The notes beneath the pieces are model-generated. The model did not search any database and was not told where the DNA came from. It was given only the letters and a program-made list of their open reading frames with translations. From Fragilaria crotonensis (lineage: Eukaryota; Bacillariophyta; Fragilariophyceae; Fragilariales; Fragilariaceae), in NCBI GenBank assembly GCA_022925895.1, contig JAKSYS010000404.1, positions 1 through 55,699 on the forward strand: a stretch of 55,699 bases of DNA, written 5' to 3'. Numbering within the stretch: the first letter of the stretch is position 1; each line of letters opens with the position of its first letter. The position numbers and the translations under genes are program-made. Below, piece by piece: positions 10,534-21,775 of the stretch.

Positions 10534-12915
10534 ATGACGCCGCTAGTATTTATCAGACTCCTGCTCCTTCTCGGCTCTGCTTCACTAGTCCTTTGCGTTC
10601 CAAGTGGATTCGTAGAGGAAGCTGTAGCAGACCTTGATGCCATAACCGGGGCATTTGCCCCTAATCCAAGAAAGGGGGGAAAGCCTATGCTGTTGCTTTC
10701 TACAAAACTGGGAACAATTTTTGTTCTAGAAGACCCCGACAACTCGGACGACAACTTCGTCATTGCCAACTTCGAAAGTCGCATGTGCCACGATGGCGAA
10801 AGAGGCTTGCAATCAATTCGACCTCATCCGAACTTCAAGTCCAATCGCTACATTTACATGTTCTATTCGCATCGTCGCAATGGGTGCGCCGAATCTGCGA
10901 CGGATGGACCCCGCAACCGATTGTCCAGATTTACAATGGATGCCAGTACTCTCAAGATCGACTTGTCTTCCGAGGTCGTTCTCTTGGAAACCTCTCCACC
11001 CTTGAAACACATGCATAACGGAGGTAATATTGCCTTTGGGAGCGACGGAAAGCTATGGGTAACCACTGGCGATGGAGGCAGCCGCGAACCTGCTGTGTCT
11101 CAAGATCTAGGTCATTTGCATGGGAAAATTCTCAGGTTGAACGACGACGGGTCCATTCCCAGTAACAATCCTTATGCTGATGGCGGTGTCAAATGCGGGG
11201 AAAATGGTGGTAAAACTAACAATGGTGTTTGTGGTGAAGTGTAAGTGCAATTCTCAAGTCTTTGTGACGATTGGTAGTGCTGGTCTACTTCGTTTACTTA
11301 CATTGACTCTCTCATACACCAACGCTGCATAATCGACAGATTCGCACGAGGTCTGCGCAACCCATTTCGGCTCGCCATGGATCCCAATGCGAAATCTAAA
11401 GTTAAGTTTCACATTGGTGATGTTGGAGCATCCGCGTGGGAGGAAATCAGTGTGGGAGGCGCAGATTACGCGAAGGCGAACTATGGGTGGCCCCCAATGG
11501 AGGGTCCCTGCAAGCGAGGAGACAACCGGGACTGCCCTAAACCCAGCGAGTTCCTCGATCCCTTCTACTACTACGAACACACTAAGGGCGAAGAAGGCGG
11601 AGCCGTAACAGGAAGCGTGTTCGTTCCTGACGGACTCTGGCCAAGTCAGTACAAGTTCCTCTTCATCGATTTCATCTTTGGGCGGATTTACAACCTGATC
11701 AAGGATGACGACAGGGAGTGCAGATCATGCAAACCACCGGTGCCGGGCTATAGAAACGAAACTTTCCACAAACTGGATTATATGGTGGACATGTTCTTCG
11801 GTCCGTACAAAGACACGAGCGCACTCTACATCATGTCAAGGAGTGAAAAGGAAAAGCGGATCCGGCGAATTCGCCTTACTGGCAGCAGCAATAGAAGCCC
11901 CGTCGCCAAGATTGCTGTTTCAGATGCGACTGCGTCTGTTGGTCAGGTCATTTCATTTGATGGAAGTAAGAGTTACGACCCAGATGGCGACTCGTTGACC
12001 TATAGGTGGGACTTTGGAGACGGTCTCGAGACAAGTATATCTAAGGTGAGAAAGGCGCAGCATGCGTACAAGAGACGAGGAGTCTTCAACGTTGAATTCA
12101 CAGTGACAGATACGAAAGGTCAAGTGGATGAATCGTCTATTTCAATCTCAGTGGGCAAGCCACCGAATGCGAAGATGATTGACCCCCCGTTTGGCAAAAA
12201 ATTCTTCGTCGGCGAAAGAATCCGAGTGCGCGGTTTGGCGGTGGATTCCAGCGGAAAAAGATTGCCCAGGTCGCAGATATTTTGGGAAGTGCGTCAGCAT
12301 CACGCGACTCACTGGCACCCCTTCCTTGACCGCCGGGCTGGGAATAATTTCACCTTGTCCCCTGCTCCAGAACCTGAAGACTTCAATGCCGCCACAAATA
12401 GCTATTTGGAAGTCATCATGTACGCCGTTGATAGCAGTGGTTTGACCACAACTGTCTCTCGCAAGATCAAGCCCAAGACCAGATTGGTTCGAGTCACTAG
12501 TGTTCCATCAGGACTTAAGATTCTGATCGACGAGTTCCCCGTTGTCACCCCCCAGACAATCACAACATGGGCAAGGCACTATCTCCGGCTCGATGTTGAC
12601 GATCAGTACCCCTACGTGTTCAAGTCCTGGTCCGATGGCGGCGCTCGTAGGCACACGAAAATGATTACTGCTTCGAGTTGGACTCTCACAAACGTGTCTG
12701 CTACGTTTACCAAATCAGCCGACGCTCCACCATTGAAGGAACCTGTTCGAGATTGTTCGTCGCAAAAGCCATGCGGACGATGCGAAGGGCATTGCGATAC
12801 TGATGCAGATTGTCAGGGTGCACTTGTATGCTACTGGAAAAGAGGCCGTAACAAACCTGTCCCAGGCTGTACTGGAATCGATGGATCTCGCACAAAGTGG
12901 TGTACGATTGCTTGA
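10534..12915 (+). CDS. Secreted GSDH-like beta-propeller protein with PKD domain and Cys-rich tail
   Basis: Two exons, 10534-11240 and 11340-12915, are split by a 99-bp intron (GTAAGT..CAG) that rejoins GEV-FARGLRNPFRLAMDP and gives 760 residues. The first ATG in frame is at 10534; the open frame upstream lacks an ATG. Residues 1-20 are a signal peptide (hydrophobic LVFIRLLLLLGSASLVLC). Residues about 25-415 resemble glucose/sorbosone dehydrogenase propellers: GLQSIRPHPNF, HNGGNIAFGSDGKLWVTTGD, ARGLRNPFR and YGWPPMEGPC. Residues 422-508 are a PKD domain (YDPDGDSLTYRWDFGDG). The last ~50 residues hold eight cysteines with a GHCDTDADC core. The protein is probably secreted or cell-surface and may act on sugars or bind matrix. 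The enzyme activity is inferred only. No frame breaks are seen. Confidence 0.85.
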
Positions 12916-13321
12916 TTCGAGATGAGATTGTCATGGAGCGTTATCAATATATCGTGTCAATCAATTGTTTGAATTACGTGCTTCTAGAGTTCCTCTAGTC
13001 TTCTCAATTCTAACTAGGGTGCGCTCGACATCAGAGGTGATCGTGTCGTGGAATGGGATATCAACAAATAATCCACGCTATCTACGACAAACGATTTTCT
13101 CTAAACTGGCGGCCACTCGTCGACCCAGGGCTGTTCGACTTGTCGAGGAATGTTTCTGCTTTGTACCTAACAATTACCTGCCACACTCGTACGCAGTACA
13201 TTGTAATCATACCTAATTAACGCACACTACTCCCACTTCTGCACCCTTGTTTCGCCAGCACACAATTCTGAGAAATGCCGCGACTGGTGCCGACGGCGAG
13301 CATTTATCGAAGAACCTCTCT
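12916..13321. other. Convergent intergenic region
   Basis: This lies between the 3' ends of the GSDH-like gene (+) and the C2-domain gene (-), so it should contain two 3' untranslated regions. No coding frame or repeat is recognised. Confidence 0.4.
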
Positions 13322-13821
13322 CTAGGGTTGGTACGCAATTTTCAAGTAGATGCGAGCATCTTTTGTAAACCAGTTGTTGTCCACGACACGCTCGACTCCA
13401 ATGGGTGATGCCGAGAGCGGCAAATCATCCAATTTGATTTTGCATTCTCCAATTTTGTCGTCCTTTAGGAAGTCATCGTCCATGATCTTGCATTTCAATA
13501 CCATGTTGTGGAGGCCCATGGTGGAGGGAATTTCAAAGGTGAAGGTTTCGCCATAGACGGGGTTGAGATCGTCTGCCTTTTTGGAAGAGTTTTTAGTTCC
13601 AAACTTCTTGTCGAAAACGAGATTCTAATCGAAGGATGGAAGCAGGGACGAAGGATCCAAAGTTAGATACAAGGTGGAGGAAAAATCGCAGACGCCTGTT
13701 AATGATTCACTACACTCACATCTTGCACCAATTCCAACCTGACGTATGGGTCACTCTTTCCAATGAGATCTGAGTCAGCGAGATTGGTTACTCTATCAAG
13801 GAAGACGCTGATTATAGCCAT
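13322..13821 (-). CDS. Single C2-domain protein
   Basis: Two exons, 13821-13720 and 13624-13322, are separated by a 95-bp intron (GTGAGT..TAG) and give 134 residues. The product is essentially one C2 domain. It opens with MAIISVFLDRVTNLADSDLI and GKSDPYVRLELVQD, continues with LNPVYGETFTFEIP and a central MVLKCKIMDDDFLKDDKIGE strand, and ends with WFTKDARIYLKIAYQP. The aspartates in DSDLIGKSDPY and in DDDFLKDD sit at the usual calcium-binding loops, so Ca2+-dependent membrane or protein binding is likely. No other domain or membrane segment is present, so it may be an adaptor. The ATG at 13821 is the natural start because the C2 fold begins right there. Confidence 0.8.
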
Positions 13822-14429
13822 GTTGATGATTTATTGAACAATGCACTGTTCGATTGTTTTTTGTGAACCTTCGATGAATCGTCACAGCGTCCTTCCAAGT
13901 TTCAATCCCGCGATGCTTTTTGGCGACGGAGTTCGCTGGTGTGCGTATCGAATCCTATTGTCGACTCACTCGACTCCAAAAATTGGTGTCAAACATGCCG
14001 AGAGTTGACCGTTCAATGATTTTCTTGAGTCGTGGAGACACTTCACTCGGAGCTCCGAGTATACTGGATGCCCTACTACTTCACAATTTGGGTCAAGGTG
14101 CGCACACTAATTGCATGTCTGGAGTGCCATTAGAGCCACTCTACTACAGCGCTACCGGGTAAAAAGGTCGTCTGCAAACACAAGGCACAGGGGCAATGGA
14201 AAGTGCAACAACAGCAATGCCACGTCTACGACTCACCCGACATTTTGATACATGCCTCTCAAAACTGAAGTAGGAATTCCTCATCCAACATCATTGCGAG
14301 GAGATAAGTTCAGGGCAGCGCTCATCATTTGGATTCAAATCACCATGCCTTGTAAATCGTACCAGTCGTATAATCTGGGATCGCCTGCCACCGTTGCATG
14401 TTTCGAACGCACACAGTCAGAGGACTGGA
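13822..14429. other. Intergenic region, C2 gene promoter side
   Basis: This is upstream of the C2 gene and downstream of the transporter gene, both on the minus strand. Near 14044 there is a short palindrome (ACTCGGAGCTCCGAGT), one of the dispersed words seen in many intergenic gaps here. No coding frame is supported. Confidence 0.4.
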
Positions 14430-15955
14430 TCATACAACAAGGAGGTAGACGAAGCTCAGCATGCTGCCAGCGAGCAGCCCCAAGGAGAGAGACAAGTTCA
14501 GTATTTCGGAGGATATGATTGGTTCGTTGTCATTTTGTTTGGAAATACACGACGGTGCCACGAGAAAGCTCCACGATATTAGAAAACCATTGGATGCCGC
14601 CAATGTGGCTTGCACAACAAAGGAGAGCATATCGGAAGGAATCGGAGTGATGCTTGTCTTTGATTGCGATGACGAGGGGAGCATGGCGAACAACAAAAAC
14701 AAAATGCATCTCGACAAAGCATAGGGTATCAGTTGGTTCTTTGTCAAAAGAGACGAGTACCGTTCGGCCAGCAACCGTCCAACCAGGTCAAAGACATTGA
14801 ACCAAAGAAAGGTCAGTGGTGTGAATAAATCATTCTGAAGCCGATTTCTGGAGTCGCACCGGTGCGCGGATTGGAGCGTGGATGTCCAGGCAGGAAAGAT
14901 GGCGAGGGTCACCACGAAAGTGAGGAATATAGTGAGGGCCGGCTGACGAATCTTGGTCCATACGGCCAAAGTGGAGCTGCGCAACGGGGCGTCATCGTCG
15001 TCAGTATCCACATCGACCTCCAACGCCAACTCTGTCGCAAATCGAGGTGGCGAATCGATGGATGATATAGGAGCTACCGCATCGTTGACATCTCCCAGCG
15101 GTTGATAGCGCCGTCGAGATGACGAGTACAGCCACTGGAACCCCACCAAACAAGCAGCCAACAAACCACAAGACATTCCAAAGTATGATACCACTGCCCA
15201 ATCGATAACACCCTCGTCGGCTACACAGCTATCTAAAACAAGTTCAGTCACATCTTTAGCCACAGCATTTTGTTGTATTTCGTCCTCACTCGGACAAGTG
15301 ACATCCCATTGAGGCGATTCTCCCAAGGCCGACAAGAAATTGGCGGCCGACACGACGACGCCTCCTACCGCTTGTCCGGCAAAGAGAGGTCCAATATTGT
15401 TGTCATGATGATGATGATTGTTGTTGACGTTCGAGACACTACTACTCGGAGATGACGCAGTCGCTACCAAGCCGGCGCTTGCAATCGCCCCCATGGCACC
15501 ACACGTGGCAGAGACATGAGCGTGACGATTAAAAACAACATTTTGGAAATCGGTATGAAAATCAAAGTCGTGGTCAAGAGGAAGATCGCCAGGTATATTG
15601 AAAGGGGTATCATGACCATGTAATAATACACTGTTGTCGGATGATCGTTGTCCGTCGTGGTTGTGACTGAAGTACTTGTACTTGGTGTTGTTCGTTTGGT
15701 GGACCCCAGAATCCGACAAGCCAAACTTGCGACTGAACTCAAGTTGTACACGAATCCGAACCAAAGTTCTGCATCGTTCCGACAGGTGCGCAGGACGAAG
15801 TATGGCGCGGCGCTGACAAAGGCATTCCATGGGACGAGCAGTCCAATGCCAAGGAGACAAAAGACGCATCGCGTCGCAACATTATTCGACAAGGAGAAGA
15901 AAAAACTGGTGCTGCTGGTAGATCTCAGGGATGACTCCTCCTCGTCGTTGAACAT
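14430..15955 (-). CDS. Equilibrative nucleoside transporter (ENT/SLC29 family), one frame break
   Basis: The frame from the ATG at 15955 starts MFNDEEESS and reaches the first ENT helix (FCLLGIGLLVPWNAFVSAAP), whose GxxxPWNxF signature is diagnostic. It continues through several hydrophobic helices to FLIVTLMS near 15515. There the protein jumps frame and resumes with CGAMGAIASAGLVA, FAGQAVGGVVVSAANFLSAL, QPALTIFLTFVVTLAIFPAW and FTPLTFLWFNVFDLVGRLLA, ending with a last helix at 14430. Allowing one missing base near 15505-15515 gives 508 residues, close to the family length with about 11 helices. An Asn/His-rich loop lies near the break. The protein would carry nucleosides across a membrane. 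The break is more likely a sequence error than a true pseudogene. Confidence 0.85.
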
Positions 15956-16596
15956 ATTACCCTGTCTAATATAATGGTTGTGTTGGAACTGTGCAAGTGT
16001 GCAGTTGCCGACCTCGTCCTGACCTTCCGTTGTGATGGAACGAATGGGGCTAGTAGCAGGACTTGCGGATTGGATCTTGCTGATGGCGGATGTGGTGGAG
16101 TTCGATGTTTGATCATCTGATATTCTACAACAGTACCAGGTACACGGTCTTAGTATTCCAGTGACTCGATTTGCTGTATGTGGCGCACATTGAACGTCGT
16201 TTCGGTAGCACGAATAGCACTCATACACTCTGTACTCCATACTGCACTACTACTAGCTAGTACTCGTACGATGCTCTACCGGTAGTTCGTTGTTTTGGCA
16301 ATGCCGCATGCATGTCTGCATGTAGTGCATCATTATATGGGGTGCAGACCATACAACTTACAATACATGATCCTATCTCCATCTAGCCATTCGTTGCTGC
16401 CGCATGCTAACGTTCTCACAGAGTAGGGGAATGGTCTCACTTATGTACATCATCTCTAGGGAATTCTTCCACTATCGCCTGTCCTACCTATCTATCCCAA
16501 CCTTACATCCTGCAGGTGATATGTTCATTTACAACGCCACATGCCCTCTGGCTCGCCGGCAGAGCCAAATGTCCTCCATGTTGGGGCCCATGACTT
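15956..16596. other. Intergenic region between two minus-strand genes
   Basis: The transporter frame stays open upstream to 16240 but that part is low-complexity and shows no domain, so I start the gene at 15955. GTAC/CTAG-rich words occur at 16240-16285. No RNA gene is recognised. Confidence 0.4.
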
Positions 16597-19091
16597 TCAA
16601 TCAACAAGCATCACTTGCTCCTCGTCCGTTGAAGAATTAGTCGCGTTGTCGCTACTCGTCTCCTCCACCATTGTTCTCTCGTCATTGCAAACATCATCGG
16701 AACAACTACTGCTGCTTCCAACTGATGAGGCAGCCCACAATGACACCGAATCTCGCAACAAACCGTACGTCAATGACGCATGTGCCTTGGCCAGCACTTC
16801 CATGACAAAATCGTGCTTTGTGGCATGCGGTTCCCGAGCATAATACCGTCCAGCACGATTGAGACGAGACCAATACTCCAATTCTTCCAAAGCTGCAGTT
16901 GATTGCTCCGGCTCACGCGGTTCCTCTTGTGGTTGTTGCTGTTGTTCTGTGGATTCTATCATTGTGGTGGTAGTAGTTCTAGTGGTAGGTGCTGATGTCG
17001 GAGTGTCGAAATGAATGTGAAACAAGTGTGGATTGACCTGCAGGGCCGCGAGAGCCGCCGGCAGAACACAACGAGTGGACTCGGCATAAAAGACAACTCG
17101 ACGAAGAGTTCGAGTTTCTTGCAAGACTTGGAGCAATTCCAAGAGACTCTCTTCGGGAATCGAAGGACAACTGAGATTCAGATCTGTCAAAGTCTTGTTG
17201 TGTCGCAGGACTGGAATCATGGCTTGCAAAATGGATGGTCCCATGTTGGTACGTGCCAAGGAGAGCCATTTTAAAGATCGATTCGACATAAGTGGGAAGA
17301 GAAACTGCGGATTCCGAGGAAGAAGATTGTCGCTCAAATCAAGGGCAGTCAGAGTCGAGTTGTTCAAAAACAGTTTTTGCAGGGCCATGGAAAGTTGAAA
17401 GTCGCTCGCAGTGCCCCACCTTGAGCGACACAATACAGTGATGAGGGCGGATATTCAGGAGTGTCCGTGCCAACTTTTTGATTGTAGAAGCCCACGTTAG
17501 AGCACAGCGAACATTGTTCAATCTGGGTATTCCTCTCGAGGGCTTGTAGAATCAAACAGAGACCAGTTTTTTCAAGTCTCGTGAAACAGATGGTGAGTTG
17601 TGTATACTTCGGAATGTTTCTATAGAGAATGCTTGCCACTGCTTTCGCCAGGGTAGGGCATACAGTGTCCCACACTTTGCATTGCATCAAATGCGGCGCC
17701 GCATTGGTTTGCAGTAGGTGTGCAGCAATGACAGGAGGTGATTGCGAGGATAGGAATACATCTTTTTGATCGGCGAGCGCTAAAATCAGCTCAGTGGATC
17801 CTCCAGAGGCATCCATGGCCAAGTCAACGGGCAGAAGTCCGGCATGATTCGGAATCTTGCGTGATTTTGGATACTTCTGCAACAGCAACATGGCCGACTT
17901 GGTGTGAATTATGTTATGGCTCAAGAGTGGAGACTGTTCGAGAAGCAAATGAAGTGGCAGATTGCCTTCCTTGTTTTTGACTTCCACCGCTTGAGGATAT
18001 TCTTTGACCAAGTATTCAATTAAGACCGGGCGAGGGCCAAGGTACGGAAATGAATTGACTTGGCACGCCTTGTGCAACAAGGTGTTGCCATTTTCATCGC
18101 AGATATCATACAATCCCGGGGGATATTGAGATACACAGAACTTTATTAGACCGACGCTATGAATTCGTTCACTTAGCATTTGCAAAATCGATGGCCTGCC
18201 AGCAAGCGCCTTTGGGTGTTGCAGAACTAGGAATCGCAAGACATCGTCGTTGCGATTGCCTGCGGCAAAGTGATGTGGTGAATAACCTGATTTTGTTCTT
18301 GAGAAAATTGCCCTGGGGTAGAGAGAGTAAATGATCATGACACTTTCCAACGAAGCCGCCTGCGCGAAGTGAAACAGCGGGTGCGCTTCTTGTTTGTGTT
18401 CAAGAATCGCGAAGGTCGCGCTGCGAGAGAATGGTCGTTAAGGATCATGTCGAGCAGAGCCTTTTCCGCACCCTTGTCGTGGGACATCATGCCTGTGAAG
18501 AGAGTTTGGAACTCCGCTTGCACAAGGTTCATTTTGCGTTTCTTTGGTTGTCGTCTGTGGGGAGGTCGAAGATGGGCGACGTGACGATGAGTTCGCACTT
18601 ATGTTACACACATAGACGTACGAAGTTCAAAAGAGATATAAGACGAGATACGGTTTTTCTGCGAGGGAGTTCTGAGTTTGTCCACACGACAGAATCCACG
18701 TTGAAATGGTACTAGGTGGTGCGCCATTGTGACTGGTACTAGTACTGGCAGAAGTGTGCAGAGTGCGGAGTCGAACTTACATTTCCCAAGGTTCATCGTC
18801 GTCGTCATCGGACAATCCTACGATTCGCAGTCTCGATTCTTTCAACAGGCATGATTCATCTTTGAGGGGTATCATGGTGTGGTCGCTCATAGTGGATGAA
18901 GGGTTCATGGGGTAGAAAATGTTGGAGCAGGAAATGAAGTCACTCTTGTGATGAATATAATCGAGCAGGTTGCATATACGCGCGGACAGTGCTGGTTTCC
19001 GATAGTTCTGAGTGTCCGTTTCTGCCGCAAACTCATCGGTGTCTGTCGCAGGAATTCCATTTCCGGGTTGTGATGTTCGCATTTTACGCAT
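16597..19091 (-). CDS. Ankyrin-repeat plus leucine-rich-repeat protein, two frame breaks
   Basis: Exon 1 (19091-18781) ends in an acidic GLSDDDDDEPWE stretch at a GTAAGT donor. A 226-bp intron ends in CAG, and exon 2 runs from 18554. Exon 2 opens with a basic QPKKRKMN segment, a possible nuclear signal. Ankyrin-type repeats follow: HPLFHFAQAASLESVMIIYS, GYSPHHFAAGNRNDDVLRFL, NGNTLLHKACQ and EGNLPLHLLLEQSP. The C-terminal third has leucine-rich repeats (STLTALDLSDNLL, RSLKWLSLARTNM, KTLTDLNLSCPS) and a charged Gln/Glu tail. The frame changes near 18421-18432 and 17411-17420. One missing base at each gives a length divisible by three and 756 residues. The fold implies protein binding; no partner can be named. 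Confidence 0.75.
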
Positions 19092-20324
19092 AAACCTACT
19101 TGGTTCCTACGGTATTTCTGTCACATAGATCTACGCAACATCTACTGGTGGACTACGATTATTCTTTTATGTACGACAGTAAGCTGTGTGCACACGGCAA
19201 GTACGTACCAGTAGTACGATTGTTGACTTGTATGAATGCCAGCGTTGATTCGACTCTCTAGAGTATGTACTCACTTCATATTGCATATGCATACAATGAC
19301 GCGTGGATAAACCATCACACCATCAACCCATCGCCAACCATATATGCATACACGATCGCACAGTATCTCATATCTACATGTACATGCATATATGAATTGC
19401 ACTGGATTCAACTGCACAAATACGATTCGTAAACTGTGCTAATGGACGTACTCCAGTAGACTAGTAAGAAAAACGGATTTTACTGCTACTGTCCGACATC
19501 GGAACATTCAAAATTCGAAAGTATGAAATGTTGCGTTTGTGTGGGCATTACATGTACTACAGTACCGGTAGGTGTGCAGTTATCTGGAATGTCGAATTAG
19601 CGTATCAGAGTCGATTGCGCTTGCATATATTTATCGAATTCTTCTTATTTTTTGATTTGCTATTTGCTTTGTTGGGAATGCGTCTTCGAGATGATTGAAG
19701 AATGAATACCGTATTCTAATAAATTCCTTCATGTCCTGTGTCCTGTGTAACTTTCACTGTCGGCCACGTCACGTAAACCGACCTTGAGGATTGTGGATTG
19801 CATTCCAACAACAGCTCACACGGCGTAGAGAGTGTGGAGGATGCGTTTCGTGAGTGGGTCTTGAGTTGCGGCTTATCGAATCGCGTAACCATGTGCCGGA
19901 TCCTTTCGTAATGGTCACTGTACCAGCTTGAGTAGGCCTAGTCTCGTGCTTCAAAAACATGAGTCAAAAGGTTGAATCCAATACCATGCATGACAAAAGC
20001 CCGTCATGTTTATCCCTGGTGCGCTTCGCCAGGGTGCGTCTCTTCTGTAGCATGCTCGGAATACTCCATGTCGACGACTCCGACATCAACGCGTGGGAAC
20101 ACCGACAAAGGTCTGAGATTGCCCATGATAGGCAACCCAAGTTTTGCCTGCATCGCAAGGACTCATGACACTTGTCAGGAATTTGAACAAGACAAGAAAT
20201 TACACTCGTAGTTTTTTCTAGGGTGGGATCATTAGTCTGACAACCTTTCTCAACTGCGACGATGAAGTACTTCTGATCACTGAAACCGGAAGAACCAAAA
20301 TGGACGAGACCACGATAATGAGTT
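19092..20324. other. Intergenic region, 1.2 kb
   Basis: A/T-rich stretches with alternating TATATGCATA words (19330-19400) and GTAC palindromes (19200-19215, 19550-19570). Short frames at 19959-20211 show no recognisable domain. It contains the promoter side of the ankyrin/LRR gene and ends at the left breakpoint of a segmental duplication. Confidence 0.4.
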
Positions 20325-21735
20325 AGTCCAGAATTGATTAATACCAGGGTATGGGGTATGCTCGATGGATTCCTTCAGAATGCGTCATTAATCGATGACG
20401 GGTCTAAGGGAGCAAGGCATTTTAGACTTCGACAACTTCAATGGGATCCACCAAGTCATTATTGAAGCAATCATCTTTGCTCCCATCGTTCTCATCGTCG
20501 TCTCCAACAAAATCATCCTGGTCCCCTAGGCAAACATTCTGTAGTTCGGCGAAGTGCATAGAATCCTCACTATCTAATACTGATCCAGGCGCTGCCACCT
20601 CGGCAGAGTCCATCGCATCGATAGCATCACCATTCCCGTTGTCAGCAATACCATCTGCATCGACATCAGCAACGTCTTCTTCTTGCTCTTCACCATCGTG
20701 ATCTCCGACTGTTGCTTTCCTCATGGCAATGGCGTCGGAACGACACCGTTCCAGCTCTCCCAGAACTTCATCATCCCAAATTTCCAACGCCTTGCTTTTC
20801 GAGTCCTTATCATACTGTGTCGGGCAAATGGTGCTCCGCGTCGCCATGGCAAGGTTGTAGGCATGAATGCCAATCAATTTCCATCGGCCGGTCCATCCTT
20901 GATGTTGTTGTTGCTCAGCAATAAGCACGGCATCACCATTACCATTACTAACACTAACTCTATTGGTAGATTCATCGCGACGCATTCGACAGCAGCGAAC
21001 GACATAGCTGCAGAGATACGTTGCTTCTCGTGAAAAGTGGACCGCTTGAAGACATTCGGCTCTGGCCAAAAAGGTCAGAGCTTGCATCGGATCGCAATCT
21101 TGTGGCGGAGGAAGCTCCGTCTTGAAATTAATATCCATACTGCCCCCTTTGGAGCATTGACTGGCAAATAGTGCGGCTTGCTGCATCACCAAGAAAGGAT
21201 TGCCAACGCAGGGAAGCATGTCCAGCAAGATGAGATTTACTTGGAGGCTTGCCTTTTGCAAAGTTAGTTCAGTAGTACACATTCGCAGTTGGCACATTGC
21301 GTCATGAAGCTTGGACTGGTGTTCCAATAATGGCACCAACGTTCGCCACTCATCGAGTCCGGACAGGGATCCCGTAGCTCGACCGAGTGGTGAATCCCAG
21401 AGAGCATCTAGAACACTGAACTGAGTCTGTGTCCCGCGTGTTAGCACAAACATTTAACGAAGGGGTGATGAGGCCGTTTCTCGATTGTGTACTCACAACA
21501 GGGAGAAGCACAGACATTGCGATCTGAATCATGTTGCTCTGTTCTAACTTCGATGTCGTCGCAAGAGCGACGAGGAGACAGCGCTTCGCATACTCAAGGA
21601 ACACAGCAAGAGCGTCCCTTTTCGCCATAAATGGCAATGTCTTCACCATCAATTGGTGGTCGGGCCACATGGTTGTCGTCATGCAAAATAATGACAGCTT
21701 TGCGAATACTATCAGCAACATCAATCGTTGTCCCC
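20325..21735 (-). repeat. Segmental duplication copy 1 (partial TFIIIC-subunit gene)
   Basis: This block matches 26522-28084 in the same orientation over its full length. The left breakpoint falls at a shared TAGTCCAGAATTGATTA. The right breakpoint follows ATCAATCGTTGTCCCC, after which the copies diverge completely. Differences between the copies are scattered substitutions, a few small in-frame indels, a ~30-bp indel in the 3' flank near 20370, and one 190-bp insertion present only in copy 2. The copies lie 6.2 kb apart with the bZIP gene and a MULE remnant between them. Confidence 0.95.
20422..21735 (-). pseudogene. Truncated duplicate of TFIIIC TPR-subunit gene
   Basis: The 3' part of the gene at 26591-31536 is present without its promoter and first two exons. 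It starts inside exon 3 (GTTIDVADSIRKA), keeps the 70-bp intron at 21427-21496 (GTGAGT..ACAG), and then has one continuous exon, 21426-20422, where the parent has two exons and a 184-bp intron. A CCC instead of CC near 21610 shifts the frame early, so a full product cannot be read from the breakpoint. The last exon is open for 335 codons and ends in the same acidic tail. Many small differences keep the frame, which may reflect either young age or some use. I call it a gene fragment; without a start it is probably not functional. Confidence 0.8.
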
Positions 21736-21775
21736 AAAAATGTAATGCCACAACAGATAAAGTTGTTGCCATGGT

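Noticed and set aside
15500-15520. Programmed frameshift in the nucleoside transporter
   Set aside because: No slippery heptamer is seen, and similar breaks in unrelated genes point to sequence error.
15956-16240. N-terminal extension of the nucleoside transporter to 16240
   Set aside because: Low-complexity and close to GTAC-rich intergenic words; the ATG at 15955 gives the usual short N-terminus.
20422-21735. Processed retrocopy of the TFIIIC gene
   Set aside because: The 70-bp intron is retained and there is no poly(A) tract, so it is a DNA-level duplication.
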